Part shown: piece by piece, positions 1 to 8,624 of the stretch
How positions within the stretch are numbered: the stretch's first letter is position 1
Layout: every line of letters starts with the position of its first letter
Source: Geodermatophilus telluris
Lineage (GTDB): Bacteria; Actinomycetota; Actinomycetes; Mycobacteriales; Geodermatophilaceae
Length of the DNA: 64,000 nt
NCBI RefSeq assembly: GCF_900102745.1
Contig: NZ_FMZF01000002.1
Span: forward strand, 868,001-932,000
Direction: 5' to 3'
Notes under the pieces: generated by a model
What the model saw: the letters and a program-made list of their open reading frames with translations, nothing else
Databases searched by the model: none
What the model was told of the DNA's origin: nothing
Position numbers and translations under genes: made by a program

Positions 1-765
1 CTCTCCGCCGCCCGGCGGGTGTTCGGCCCGGTGGTCGCCGACGGCGCGCGGCTGGTCGACCGGGTGCTCGGCGGCCGTGCCGCCGTCCGCCGGCGGTTGG
101 ACGCCCTGGGCGGCGACCAGACGGTGGAGGACGTGCGGGTCGAGCAGGTGGTGTGGGGCGGCCTCGGACTGCTCGGCGCGGCCCTGCTGGCCGGTGTCGG
201 GTCGCTGGCCGCCGGGAGCGTCAACGTGCTGTCGGTGGCGCTGCTGTGCGTCGGCGGGCTGCTCGGCGGGGTGCTCGGTCGCGACTGGTGGCTGACCCAG
301 CAGGTGCGGCGACGCGAGGAGCTGCTGCTGGCGGAGTTCCCGGTGGTCGCCGAGCTGCTGGCGCTGGCGGTGACGGCGGGGGAGAGCCCGACCGCGGCGA
401 TCGCGCGGGTCACCCGGCTGTCGGGTGGCGAGCTGGCGCGCGAGCTCGGCTCGGCGCTGGGCCGGGCTCGCGCCGGGATGCCACTGGTCGAGGCGCTGCA
501 GCAGGTGGCCGACCGGACCTCGGTGGAGGCGCTCGCCCGCTTCGTCGACGGCCTGCTGGTGGCCATCGAGCGCGGCACGCCGCTGGCCGAGGTGCTGCGC
601 TCCCAGGCCGCCGACGTCCGGGAGGCCGGTAAGCGGCGGCTGCTCGAGGCCGGTGGCCGCAAGGAGATCCAGATGATGGTGCCGGTCGTGTTCCTGGTGC
701 TGCCGGTCACCGTCCTGTTCGCCCTGTTCCCGGGGCTGATCAGCATCGTCTCGCTGGCGCGGTGA
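1..765 (+). CDS. TadC-like type II secretion F-domain protein (5' truncated by window)
   Basis: The reading frame is open from the first base, so the true start lies outside the window; 254 residues are visible. It looks like the inner-membrane platform protein of a Tad/Flp pilus machine. An N-terminal hydrophobic pair (about residues 50-95) is followed by a cytoplasmic T2SSF domain with the usual LAVTAGESPTAAI and VEALARFVDGLLVAIERGTPL type segments. A final membrane segment (PVVFLVLPVTVLFALFPGLI) closes the protein, as is typical for TadC. The small pilin-like gene and two TadE genes that follow on the same strand support the call. Confidence 0.85.
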   Translation, partial: LSAARRVFGPVVADGARLVDRVLGGRAAVRRRLDALGGDQTVEDVRVEQVVWGGLGLLGAALLAGVGSLAAGSVNVLSVALLCVGGLLGGVLGRDWWLTQQVRRREELLLAEFPVVAELLALAVTAGESPTAAIARVTRLSGGELARELGSALGRARAGMPLVEALQQVADRTSVEALARFVDGLLVAIERGTPLAEVLRSQAADVREAGKRRLLEAGGRKEIQMMVPVVFLVLPVTVLFALFPGLISIVSLAR

Positions 766-795
766 GCGCCGGTGCACAACGGAGGAGGACGACGG

Positions 796-1002
796 ATGCG
801 GGCCCTGGCCTGGCTTCTCACGCTCACGGCGGCACTGGCCGCGCGGCTGCGGGGCGGCGATCCCGAGCGCGGCGACGTCCCGGGCTGGGTGATGATCACG
901 GTGATGACGGCGGCCCTGGTGCTGGCCATCCTCGTCCCGTTCCGCGAGGCGATCGTCGCGGCGGTGACCAACGCGCTGGCGTCGGTCACCAATGGCGGTT
1001 AG
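796..1002 (+). CDS. Flp-pilin-like small membrane peptide of the Tad cluster
   Basis: This is a 68-residue protein with a strong ribosome site (GGAGGAGG at 781) in front of the ATG at 796; a GTG at 772 is in frame but less well placed. After a short basic and hydrophobic N-terminus there is an ERGDVPGW junction and one long hydrophobic helix (about residues 31-50). This order, charged residue with Glu then a single helix, resembles Flp pilins and pseudopilins. Its place between TadC and TadE genes supports a structural pilin role, but the usual pilin processing motif is not clear, so the assignment is inference. Confidence 0.6.
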   Translation: MRALAWLLTLTAALAARLRGGDPERGDVPGWVMITVMTAALVLAILVPFREAIVAAVTNALASVTNGG

Positions 1003-1405
1003 GCGGCCCGGCAGCCCGGACGACGGCGAGCGGGGGAGCGCCGTCGTCGACTTCGTCCTCGTCTCGGTCCTGGTCGTGGTGCTGCTGCTGGCGGTGCTGC
1101 AGGTGGCCGTCTACGTGCACGTGCGCAACGTGGTGGTCGCCGGCGCCCAGGAGGGTGCCCGGTTCGCGGCCAACGCCGACGTGCCGGTGTCGGAGGCGAC
1201 CGGCCGGACGCTGGCAGTCGTGGCCCGGGCGACGACGGAGCAGACGGCCGACGGCCTGCAGTGCACCGCGGCCGAGGAGGTCGACGCCACCGGCCTGACC
1301 CTGGTGACGGTGCGCTGCGCGGGCGCGGTGCCCACGCTGCTGGCCGGGCTGGGCGACGTGCTGCCGCTGGAGGTCACCGGCCGGGCGGTGGAGGAGGCGC
1401 CGTGA
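992..1405 (+). CDS. TadE-family pseudopilin
   Basis: The 137-residue protein overlaps the preceding gene by 11 bases. Residues 13-21 read ERGSAVVDF, the typical TadE/Flp junction with Glu just before the hydrophobic stretch, followed by one membrane helix (about 20-42). The rest is a small extracytoplasmic domain with two cysteines (in LQCTA and VRCAG) that may form a disulfide. TadE-like proteins are thought to be minor pilins in Flp pilus assembly. Overlap with both neighbours indicates translational coupling in one operon. Confidence 0.85.
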   Translation: MAVRRPGSPDDGERGSAVVDFVLVSVLVVVLLLAVLQVAVYVHVRNVVVAGAQEGARFAANADVPVSEATGRTLAVVARATTEQTADGLQCTAAEEVDATGLTLVTVRCAGAVPTLLAGLGDVLPLEVTGRAVEEAP

Positions 1406-1863
1406 GGTGGCTGCGGGCGCGGCTGGGCAGCGGGGAGCGCGGCTCGGCGCTGGTGGAGTTCGTGTTCGTGGCGCTCGTGGTGTTCGTGCCGCTGGTGTAC
1501 GTGGTGGCCGGGTTCTCCGCGGTGCAGCGCGGGGTGTTCGCCTCCACGGCCGCGGCGCGGGAGGCCGGCCGGGCGCTGGCCACCGCGCCGGACCCGGCCA
1601 GCGGGCTGGCGCGGGCTCAGCGGGCGGCGCAGCTGGCGGTGGAGGACCAGTCGGTCGACGCCACCGACGTCGTGCTCGGCTACGCCCCGCCCGGCGCCGG
1701 CTGCGACGCCGCGGGTGCGTACGCGCCGCAGCTGACGCCGGGGGAGGAGTTCTCGGTGTGCGCCACGGTGACGGTGCGCATCCCGCTGCTGCCGGAGTTC
1801 GTCGACGCCAACACCGCCACCGGCCAGTTCGTCGTCGAGACCGACCGCTACGTCGACGGCTGA
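1402..1863 (+). CDS. TadE/TadG-like pseudopilin
   Basis: The GTG start at 1402 overlaps the stop of the previous gene (GTGA). The product has 153 residues. ERGSALVEF at residues 12-20 again marks the pseudopilin junction, followed by a single membrane helix and an extracytoplasmic domain with paired cysteines (GAGCDAAG and FSVCATV). It is the last gene of the visible Tad run; a weak hairpin follows the stop. Confidence 0.85.
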   Translation: MRWLRARLGSGERGSALVEFVFVALVVFVPLVYVVAGFSAVQRGVFASTAAAREAGRALATAPDPASGLARAQRAAQLAVEDQSVDATDVVLGYAPPGAGCDAAGAYAPQLTPGEEFSVCATVTVRIPLLPEFVDANTATGQFVVETDRYVDG

Positions 1864-1866
1864 CCG

Positions 1867-1882
1867 GCGAGCGCCTGCTCGC
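1867..1882 (+). terminator. Weak hairpin after the Tad cluster
   Basis: GCGAGC-GCCT-GCTCGC forms a 6-bp stem just past the tadE stop. It lacks a U-run and is short, so its role as a terminator is only possible. Confidence 0.3.
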
Positions 1883-1899
1883 GCAGGGGTGGGGTCGGC

Positions 1900-2559
1900 T
1901 CAGCAGAGGTGTTCGCGCGCCGCGTACACCAACGCGCTCGTCTCCGAGGGGGTCAGCCCGTTGTCGATGAAGCTCGCTCGGACGGCCCAGTCCTCCATGC
2001 CGGCGTCGTCGGCATCGCAGACCGTCTCCCCGCTGTCCACGAGGGTGCTGTCCGGGATGTCGAGGAAGGACGAGGACGACTGCCGCACGGTCTCGAGGAA
2101 GTCGCCGCTCGAACCCCCGAAGAGCCACCCGATCACCGTGAGAGCCAGCCACGCGGCGCCCACGACGAGGACCAGTGCGCCGACCGCGCCGAGCGCGGCT
2201 GCTGCCTGACCCAGGCGATCCGGCTTCTCGTACGCCTCCCGGTCGAACTCCGGGATGTCGACGTGCTGCCTCGTGCTCTCCTTGGCCTCCTCCAGCTCCG
2301 CGGCCAGCTCCTCCTCGGTCCAGTCGCCCGCGAGGTGCCGTGCCTCGAACGCGGCGCGGACCTTCTGCCGGGCCGCGACGAACGCCGGGACCTGCTCGTA
2401 ACCGCCCGCCTCGGCAGCGAGCTCCAGGACCGCGGCGTACCGCCGGAGGCGCTGGGTCTCGATGTACCCCTCGGCACTCTCCTGGGGACTCGCGCTGCGG
2501 CGGTTGACCGCGCTCACGGTCAGCCACGGCTGCTTCCAGTGGACCGATGGCACACGCAT
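1900..2559 (-). CDS. Single-pass membrane protein with a cysteine-containing exterior domain, unknown function
   Basis: This 219-residue protein is not recognised with confidence. The N-terminal 110 residues are charged and helical (EEELAAELEEAKE), then one membrane helix at about 122-148, then an exterior domain of about 70 residues ending in Cys. The tail (ETVCDADDAG ... LTPSETSALVYAAREHLC) faintly resembles DUF732-type actinobacterial domains; that is a guess. The ATG at 2559 has a GGAGGAG close in front; an in-frame GTG at 2571 is an equally possible start. It converges on the Tad cluster. Confidence 0.7.
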   Translation of the reverse strand: MRVPSVHWKQPWLTVSAVNRRSASPQESAEGYIETQRLRRYAAVLELAAEAGGYEQVPAFVAARQKVRAAFEARHLAGDWTEEELAAELEEAKESTRQHVDIPEFDREAYEKPDRLGQAAAALGAVGALVLVVGAAWLALTVIGWLFGGSSGDFLETVRQSSSSFLDIPDSTLVDSGETVCDADDAGMEDWAVRASFIDNGLTPSETSALVYAAREHLC

Positions 2560-2731
2560 CTCCTCCGCCGTCACCGACCTCGTCCGCTCCCGGTTGTCGG
2601 CACACCGCCGTCCGGGCTCAAGGCCAGTGGGGCGTCGACGACCCCGGGGAGCCCGGGCGGCCCGCCGTCCGGTCGCGCGGCTGACCGCAGGTCGTGAGCA
2701 TGGGGGTCCCCGAGACGACGAGGAGGCCGGG

Positions 2732-3250
2732 ATGGACGCCGCCCAGCTGCGCGCACTGCAGGCTCCGCTCAAGCAGCGCTACCGCGACGAGCCGGGCTCG
2801 GCCTGCGCGACGATGTCCGCCGAGGCGGACTTCTCCGCCCCGGGCATCACCGCCACCGTGCAGACGTGGTCCGGACCCGTCCGCGCCGGCCTGCACCCCT
2901 CCACCGGGGGCGACGGCAGCGACGCCTGCTCCGGGGACATGCTGCTGCAGGCGCTGCTGGCCTGCGCCGGCGTGACCATGCGCAGCGTGGCGACGGCGAT
3001 GGGGGTCGACGTCCGCTCGGCCCGGCTGACCGCGCGCGGGGAGATGGACGCCCGCGGCACGCTCGGGGTCTCCCGCGAGACCCCGGTCGGGTTCGGCTCG
3101 ATCACCGTGGACGCCGAGCTGGACACCGACGCCGACGACGCCACCCTGACCAGGCTCGGAGAGCTGACCGAGCGGTACTGCGTGGTGGCCCAGACGCTGG
3201 CCCGGCCGCCGCACCTGACCGTCCGCCGGGCCGGCGGCTCGGGCTCCTAG
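2732..3250 (+). CDS. OsmC family protein
   Basis: The 172-residue product fits OsmC/Ohr-like proteins, which reduce organic hydroperoxides through two cysteines. The first conserved cysteine lies in LLQALLACAG (Cys78) and the second in TERYCVVAQTL (Cys150), with the expected spacing; Cys66 is extra. The start is fixed by AGGAGG seven bases upstream of the ATG. It is monocistronic, with two strong hairpins after the stop. OsmC members with other thiol roles exist, so the exact substrate is open. Confidence 0.85.
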   Translation: MDAAQLRALQAPLKQRYRDEPGSACATMSAEADFSAPGITATVQTWSGPVRAGLHPSTGGDGSDACSGDMLLQALLACAGVTMRSVATAMGVDVRSARLTARGEMDARGTLGVSRETPVGFGSITVDAELDTDADDATLTRLGELTERYCVVAQTLARPPHLTVRRAGGSGS

Positions 3251-3253
3251 GGG

Positions 3254-3275
3254 CCGACCGCTGTCCCGCGGTCGG
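3254..3275 (+). terminator. Hairpin 1 after osmC-like gene
   Basis: CCGACCGC-TGTCCC-GCGGTCGG is an 8-bp perfect stem four bases past the stop codon. It stands directly before a larger hairpin and probably acts with it as a tandem terminator. Confidence 0.65.
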
Positions 3276-3310
3276 TCGTGCTCTGCCCCGCGGGTGTGGG
3301 CAGAGCACGA
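3276..3310 (+). terminator. Hairpin 2 after osmC-like gene
   Basis: TCGTGCTCTGCCC (3276-3288) and its exact complement (3298-3310) make a 13-bp perfect stem with a 9-base loop. There is no U-run, which is common for actinobacterial terminators. Confidence 0.75.
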
Positions 3311-3444
3311 CTGCGCCCGGACCTCCTCCCGCCGGGCGGGCCGGCGGGCGGGCCGGCGGGCGCCAGCGTTTGCCGGCCCGACACCCCGCTCCTAGCCTCC
3401 GGGCAGGGTCAACAGCGCCCTCCGCGACGGCGACGGGAACGACG

Positions 3445-4812
3445 ATGTCCACCTCACCTGCGGAAGCGCCTGCCCTCGACCGCCGGGCCCTGCGCAAGCT
3501 GATGGCCGCCGGGCTGATCGGCAGCTCGATCGAGTGGTACGACTTCTTCATCTACGCCACGGCGGCGGCGCTCGTCTTCGGTGAGCTGTTCTTCCCCAAC
3601 GCCTCCCCGCTCGTGGGCACGCTGCTGTCCTTCAGCACGTTCTGGGCCGGCTTCATCGCCCGGCCCATCGGTGGGCTGGTCTTCGGCCACTTCGGCGACA
3701 AGGTCGGCCGCAAGCCGGCCCTGGTCACCTGCCTGGTCCTGATGGGGTCGGCGACCTTCCTCATCGGCCTGCTGCCGACGGCCGGCTCGATCGGCGTGCT
3801 CGCGCCGATCGCGCTGGTCCTGCTGCGGTTCCTGCAGGGCATCGCGGTCGGCGGGCAGTGGGGCGGGGTCATCCTGCTGCTCACCGAGAACGCCGGACGG
3901 GACCACCAGGGGCGCGCGGGCACCTTCGGGCAGATGGGCGTCCCCATCGGCGTCATCCTCGGCAACGTCGTCTTCCTGACGGTGAGCGCCACGGTGAGTC
4001 CCGAGGCCTTCGTCTCCTGGGGCTGGCGCATCCCGTTCCTGGCCAGCGCCGTGCTGCTGCCCGTCGTCATGTTCATCCAGCTGCGGGTCGAGGACACCCC
4101 CGTCTTCCGGCAGCTGCAGGAGCACCACGCCAAGGACCCCGGGGAGCAGGTCGCGCAGGCGCCGCTCACCGAGGTCGTGCGCAAGCACCGCCGGCCGGTG
4201 CTGCTCGGCGCGGGGCTGCTGTTCGGCACCAACGCGATCTTCTACATCAGCATCGCCGGGGTCCTGGACTACGCCACCCGCGACCTCGGGGTCGACCGCG
4301 ACCAGCTGCTCACCATCACCCTCGTCGCCTCGGCGATCTCGGTGTTCGTCATCTACGCCAGCGGCGCGGTGTCCGACCGCGTCGGCCGCCGGCCACCCAT
4401 CCTGATCGGCGCGGCGGTCATCGCCCTGTGGGCGTTCCCGTTCTTCTGGCTCATCGACACCGCGTCGCTGCCGCTGATCTTCCTCGCGCTCGTCGGCGGG
4501 CTCATCGGCTCCTCGCTCACCTACGGCCCGCTGGCCGCCTACCTGGCCGAGCTGTTCGAACCGCGGATCCGCTACTCCGGGGCCTCGCTGGCCTACCAGC
4601 TGGCCGCCATCCTGGTCAGCGGGGCCACCCCGTTCCTCATGGCCGCGCTGCTGGCGGCCACGGGCACCACCGCCGCGGTGTCGGCCTACGTCTGCCTGAT
4701 GGGGCTGATCACCTTCGTCTGCGCGTTCGTCCTGCGGGAGACCCGCACCCGGGAGGAGGTCCGCGGCGGGGCCCTGTCGCCAGCGCCGGAGAGCGGTCGA
4801 CGAGCGGGCTGA
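3445..4812 (+). CDS. MFS transporter, metabolite:H+ symporter (MHS/ProP/shikimate-like)
   Basis: The 455-residue membrane protein begins MSTSPAEAPALDRRALRK and then enters GSSIEWYDFFIYATAAALVF, the hallmark first helix of the MHS family (proline/betaine, citrate, shikimate and dicarboxylate symporters). The MFS loop motifs are present as HFGDKVGRKPAL between helices 2 and 3 and SDRVGRRPPI in the second half. A GGNV-type helix and about 12 hydrophobic segments give the normal family length. The substrate cannot be read from the sequence and no catabolic neighbours point to one. Confidence 0.88.
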   Translation: MSTSPAEAPALDRRALRKLMAAGLIGSSIEWYDFFIYATAAALVFGELFFPNASPLVGTLLSFSTFWAGFIARPIGGLVFGHFGDKVGRKPALVTCLVLMGSATFLIGLLPTAGSIGVLAPIALVLLRFLQGIAVGGQWGGVILLLTENAGRDHQGRAGTFGQMGVPIGVILGNVVFLTVSATVSPEAFVSWGWRIPFLASAVLLPVVMFIQLRVEDTPVFRQLQEHHAKDPGEQVAQAPLTEVVRKHRRPVLLGAGLLFGTNAIFYISIAGVLDYATRDLGVDRDQLLTITLVASAISVFVIYASGAVSDRVGRRPPILIGAAVIALWAFPFFWLIDTASLPLIFLALVGGLIGSSLTYGPLAAYLAELFEPRIRYSGASLAYQLAAILVSGATPFLMAALLAATGTTAAVSAYVCLMGLITFVCAFVLRETRTREEVRGGALSPAPESGRRAG

Positions 4813-5019
4813 CCCCGCGCCCGACACGCCGGGTCCGCCGGACACGCCGGGCCCGGCCGACGCCGCGCGCACCCGGCCCTGGCGGGTGTCCGCCGTCCGC
4901 GGCACGGTGCTCGGACGGGGACGAGGAGGCGTGCGAGCGCCGTATCAGCTCCGCTCCGTCCGCCTCCTGGGGGAGTGGCCCGCGTGGGTCACGGCCCGAC
5001 CACGGAGGGGGACGACGCC

Positions 5020-7776
5020 GTGCGACACCAGGACTACGAGCGCTACGAGGGCGGCAGCGAGCAGGCGGAGCTGGAGACCTTCGCGGAGCTGGCGCGCGAG
5101 CTCATGGCCGTGCAGGAGCGCAACCGCCGGGTGCGGGGCGCACCGAGCGTGGACCGCGCCTTCCACGGCAAGACCGTGCTCGCGCTGCAGGACGGCTGCC
5201 TGCGGGTGCGCCAGGACCTGCCGGCCGAGCTGAGCCAGGGCTGCTTCCGGCCCGGCGCCGAGCTCCCGGTCACCGTCCGGTTCTCCAACGCCAGCGGCGT
5301 CGCCCAGCCCGACACCGCCCGCGACATGCGCGGCGTCGCGCTGCGCGTCCACGCGGGCGGCGACACGGTGCACGACCTGCTGATGACCAACTGGCCGGTG
5401 TCCCCGGCGGCCGACGCCCGGCAGTTCGTGGCGATGGCCTCGGCGGTCGCGGGCCGGACGTCGACCCCGGGCAAGCTGCTGTCCCTGGCGCTGCGGCTGC
5501 CCCGCCGGGTCGGCCTGCGCGCCACCGTCCGGATCATCGGCAACCTGGTCCGGTCCGCGCGCCGCTGCGACAGCCTCGCCCGGGAGACCTACCACAGCCG
5601 CGGGGCGGTCATGTGGGGAGACGCCGGCCCGGTCCGCTACCGCTTGGCCCCGGCGGCGTCCCCGACCGTCCCGCCGAGCAGCGGCCCGGACAAGCTGCGC
5701 GCCGACCTCGCGCGCCGGCTCGCGGCCGGCGACGTCGAGTTCGACCTGCAGGTGCAGCGCCACGTCTCGGAGCGGCGGACGCCGGTGGAGGACACGGCCC
5801 GGCGGTGGCGCGGCGACGTCGTGACCGTGGCCCGCCTGGTGCTGCCCCGCCAGGACCTCGACACCCCGCAGGCCCGCCTCGTCGAGCACCGCGTCGACCG
5901 GCTGGCGTTCAACCCGTGGAACACCACCGAGGAGTTCCGGCCGCTCGGCAACCTCAACCGGGCGCGGCGGGCGGCCTACGAGGCCAGCAGCGCCCACCGC
6001 CTGCACCAGCGGTTCCCCGCCGAGGAGAGCCGGCGCACCGCCCTGCTCAACGAGCTGGTCGGCCGGGTGTTCGCGCGCGTCAACCGGCGCCGCCCCTGGC
6101 ACCGGCTGCCGTCGCGGCTGGCCCTGCTGAACCTGGCGGTGCTGCGCCGGCAGCTGCGCCGGCACAACCTGGTCGACCCCGACGCGCCGGAGCGGGTCGA
6201 GGTGCGGCGCCCCGGACCCACGCCGCCCCCCGAGGCGGTGGCGCACCGGACCGCCGACGGCTCCTGGAACGACCTGTCGGACCCCGGCATGGGTGCGACG
6301 GGGGCCCGGTTCGGCCGCAACCTGCCCGTCGACGCCGGCCAGTCCGACCGCCCCGACCCGGTGGAGGTCGCCGAGGCGCTGCTGACGCGCAAGGAGTTCA
6401 TCCCCGCTCCCTCGCTCAACGTGCTCGCCGCGGCGTGGATCCAGTTCCAGGTGCACGACTGGGTGCAGCACCGCCGCCACCCGGTGGGCGTGCGCAGCAT
6501 CGACCTCCCGCTGCCGGCCGGCCGCCGCTGGCGCAACACGACCGACGGCGAGCCCGAGCAGGTCATGCGCATCGGCGAGGACGACGGCGACCGCAACCAG
6601 GTCTCGCACTGGTGGGACGGCTCGGAGGTCTACGGCAGCGACCCCGCGAAGGCGGCCCGGCTGCGCGAGGACGACGGCCGCGGCGCGCGGCTCCGCCTCG
6701 AGGACGGCCACCTGCCCACCGGCCCCGACGAGGTGGTGCTGACCGGCTTCTCCGACAGCTGGTGGCTGGGCCTCAGCGCGCTGCAGACCCTGTTCGCGCG
6801 GGAGCACAACGCGGTGTGCGACGCCCTGCAGGACGAGTACCCGGACCTCGACGACGAGCGGACGTACCAGACCGCGCGGCTGGTCGTCTCCGCGCTGATC
6901 GCGAAGATCCACACGGTGGAGTGGACGCCGGCGATCCTCGGCACCCCGACCCTGGACACGGCGATGTCGGTCAACTGGCGCGGGGCGCCCGACCAGTGGC
7001 TCACCCGCCTCGGCATCCGGCTGCTGGACCCGCACGCCCTCCACGGCATCCCGCGCACCCGGCCCGACCACGCCGGCGTCCCGTTCTCCCTCACCGAGGA
7101 GTTCGTGACGGTGTACCGGATGCACCCGCTGATCCCCGACGAGTACGTGTTCGTCGACTCCACCGGCGGCGAGCCGCGCACGCTCCGGTTCGACGACATC
7201 TCGGGACGCAAGACCCAGCAGGTCTTCCGCGAGATCGGGCTCGCCGACTCGCTGCGCTCCCTGGGCAGCGCCTGCCCGGGCGCCATCACGCTGCACAACT
7301 TCCCCGACGCGCTGCGGCGCTTCGAGCGGGACGGGGAGGTCGTCGACCTCGCGGTGGTGGACCTGGTGCGCACCCGCCTCCGGGGCGTGCCGCGCTACAA
7401 CGACTTCCGGGCCGGGCTGCACCTGCCCCGGATCCGCGCCTTCGAGGAGCTCACCACCGACCCGGACACCCTGGCCGCGCTGCGGCGGCTGTACCCGTCG
7501 ATCGACGACGTCGACACCGTGGTCGGCCTGCTCGCCGAGACCCCGCCGACCGGGTTCGGGTTCAGCGACACCGCGTTCCGGGTGTTCCTGCTCATGGCGT
7601 CCCGGCGGCTGCAGAGCGACCGGTTCCTCACCGTGGACTTCCGGCCGGAGGTGTACACGCCGCTCGGGATGGACTGGGTCGAGCGGGGGGGCTTCGCCGA
7701 CGTCGTCCGGCGGCACTGCCCGGAGCTGGCCGGGGTCGTCGGGACCGGCAAGGCGGCGTTCGCCCCGTGGCGCTGA
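5020..7776 (+). CDS. Heme protein fusing a catalase-like domain to a cyclooxygenase/alpha-dioxygenase-like peroxidase domain
   Basis: I chose the GTG at 5020 (918 residues) because GGAGGGG lies 8 bases upstream; a GTG at 4975 is in frame. Residues about 40-360 are catalase-like: RAFHGK holds the distal His49, PVTVRFSN and ARDMRGVALRV follow catalase order, and TNWPV holds Asn124. The usual proximal Tyr motif is not evident; instead RPLGNLNRARRAAYE is present. Residues about 420-918 are an animal-peroxidase fold: QFQVHDW (distal His479), FAREHNAVCDAL (Arg594), KIHTVEW, and VYRMHPLIPDEY, where Tyr699 and His702 align with cyclooxygenase Tyr385 and His388. This suggests fatty-acid oxygenation plus hydroperoxide conversion in one chain; the substrate is inference. 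Confidence 0.85.
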   Translation: MRHQDYERYEGGSEQAELETFAELARELMAVQERNRRVRGAPSVDRAFHGKTVLALQDGCLRVRQDLPAELSQGCFRPGAELPVTVRFSNASGVAQPDTARDMRGVALRVHAGGDTVHDLLMTNWPVSPAADARQFVAMASAVAGRTSTPGKLLSLALRLPRRVGLRATVRIIGNLVRSARRCDSLARETYHSRGAVMWGDAGPVRYRLAPAASPTVPPSSGPDKLRADLARRLAAGDVEFDLQVQRHVSERRTPVEDTARRWRGDVVTVARLVLPRQDLDTPQARLVEHRVDRLAFNPWNTTEEFRPLGNLNRARRAAYEASSAHRLHQRFPAEESRRTALLNELVGRVFARVNRRRPWHRLPSRLALLNLAVLRRQLRRHNLVDPDAPERVEVRRPGPTPPPEAVAHRTADGSWNDLSDPGMGATGARFGRNLPVDAGQSDRPDPVEVAEALLTRKEFIPAPSLNVLAAAWIQFQVHDWVQHRRHPVGVRSIDLPLPAGRRWRNTTDGEPEQVMRIGEDDGDRNQVSHWWDGSEVYGSDPAKAARLREDDGRGARLRLEDGHLPTGPDEVVLTGFSDSWWLGLSALQTLFAREHNAVCDALQDEYPDLDDERTYQTARLVVSALIAKIHTVEWTPAILGTPTLDTAMSVNWRGAPDQWLTRLGIRLLDPHALHGIPRTRPDHAGVPFSLTEEFVTVYRMHPLIPDEYVFVDSTGGEPRTLRFDDISGRKTQQVFREIGLADSLRSLGSACPGAITLHNFPDALRRFERDGEVVDLAVVDLVRTRLRGVPRYNDFRAGLHLPRIRAFEELTTDPDTLAALRRLYPSIDDVDTVVGLLAETPPTGFGFSDTAFRVFLLMASRRLQSDRFLTVDFRPEVYTPLGMDWVERGGFADVVRRHCPELAGVVGTGKAAFAPWR

Positions 7777-7795
7777 CCCGCCGGTCCCGCGACCC

Positions 7796-8425
7796 TCACG
7801 CCGCGCACGCCGGGCGGGCGTCCGCCAGGTAGCGGCTGAGCGCCGGCGTGGCCTCCAGCCGGGCCAGGGTGCGGGCCCGCGTCGGGCCGATGCTGCCCAC
7901 GGGCATGCCCAGCCGCGCGCTGATCTCCCGGTAGCTCAGCGGCGGGTCGGCCACGAGCAGGAGCAGCAGGTCCCGCTGGGTGCTGGACAGCCCGGCCAGG
8001 CCCTCCCGCACGGCCTCGACCTGCTCGGCCTGCAGCAGGTCGGCGTCGACCTCGGGGTCCTGGCCGGCGAAGGCCCGGGTGGCGTCGTCCAGCGGGTCGA
8101 CCGGCAGCGTCCGCTCGCCGGCGCGAGCCACGCGGAGGCTCTCGCAGCGGGCCGTCGTCGCGATCCAGCCGGGCAGCGCGAGCGGCTCGCGCAGGCGGTC
8201 GAGGTGCTCCACCAGGCGCAGCCAGACCACCTGGGCGACGTCCTCGGCGTCGTGCTCACCGAGCCGGAACCGGCCGGTGACGGCGCGGACGAGCGGGGTG
8301 AAGCGCTGCACGAGGCACTCCCAGGCGCGGGCCTCGCCGCGGCGGGCGGCCGCCACGAGCGCGGTCAGGTCGGCGCCGGCGTCGTCCCGGGTGGGCGCGT
8401 CGTGGGGGGTGTCGAGCACGGTCAT
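7796..8425 (-). CDS. ECF-type RNA polymerase sigma factor
   Basis: The 209-residue protein has a region 2 (about 20-90) with RFRLGEHDAEDVAQVVWLRL, the usual DxED-VAQ-ELR-like core helix, and a region 4 (about 140-195) with LPLSYREIS-like helix-turn-helix (PPLSYREISARLGMPVGSIG) for -35 recognition. No anti-sigma gene is adjacent. The gene converges on the heme fusion gene and diverges from a TetR-like gene with two palindromes in front, so it may respond to the same signal. Its C-terminus lacks any extra sensory domain. Confidence 0.88.
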   Translation of the reverse strand: MTVLDTPHDAPTRDDAGADLTALVAAARRGEARAWECLVQRFTPLVRAVTGRFRLGEHDAEDVAQVVWLRLVEHLDRLREPLALPGWIATTARCESLRVARAGERTLPVDPLDDATRAFAGQDPEVDADLLQAEQVEAVREGLAGLSSTQRDLLLLLVADPPLSYREISARLGMPVGSIGPTRARTLARLEATPALSRYLADARPACAA

Positions 8426-8563
8426 GTCCGTCCTCCGGAGCGTCCGTTCGCTGGTGGGACGACTGTCGAGCGGCCGGACGAGGCAGGTCCAAGCCCATCA
8501 GGGGCGGCGGGCGCACCCCCAGCCGCGGGCCCGGGCGCGCGCTCCCCGGGACGCGAACGGGAC

Positions 8564-8598
8564 ACCTCCAGCGCTGGAGGTCCTACGCTGGAGGTCCA
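8564..8598 (+). promoter_or_regulatory. Double palindrome, candidate operator of the TetR-like gene
   Basis: ACCTCCAGCGCTGGAGGT (8564-8581) is a perfect 18-bp palindrome. Eight bases later GCTGGA-GG-TCCAGC (8587-8600 region) repeats the half-site in inverted form. Both share the CTGGAGGT half-site, lie 27-60 bases before the next gene and have the size of TetR-family operators. Binding is inference. Confidence 0.6.
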
Positions 8599-8624
8599 GC
8601 TCGCGACGGGGCCGGGGGAAGCCG

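Noticed and set aside
3858-7832. A 1324-codon plus-strand frame
   Set aside because: It is a frame-shifted shadow of the MFS and heme fusion genes.
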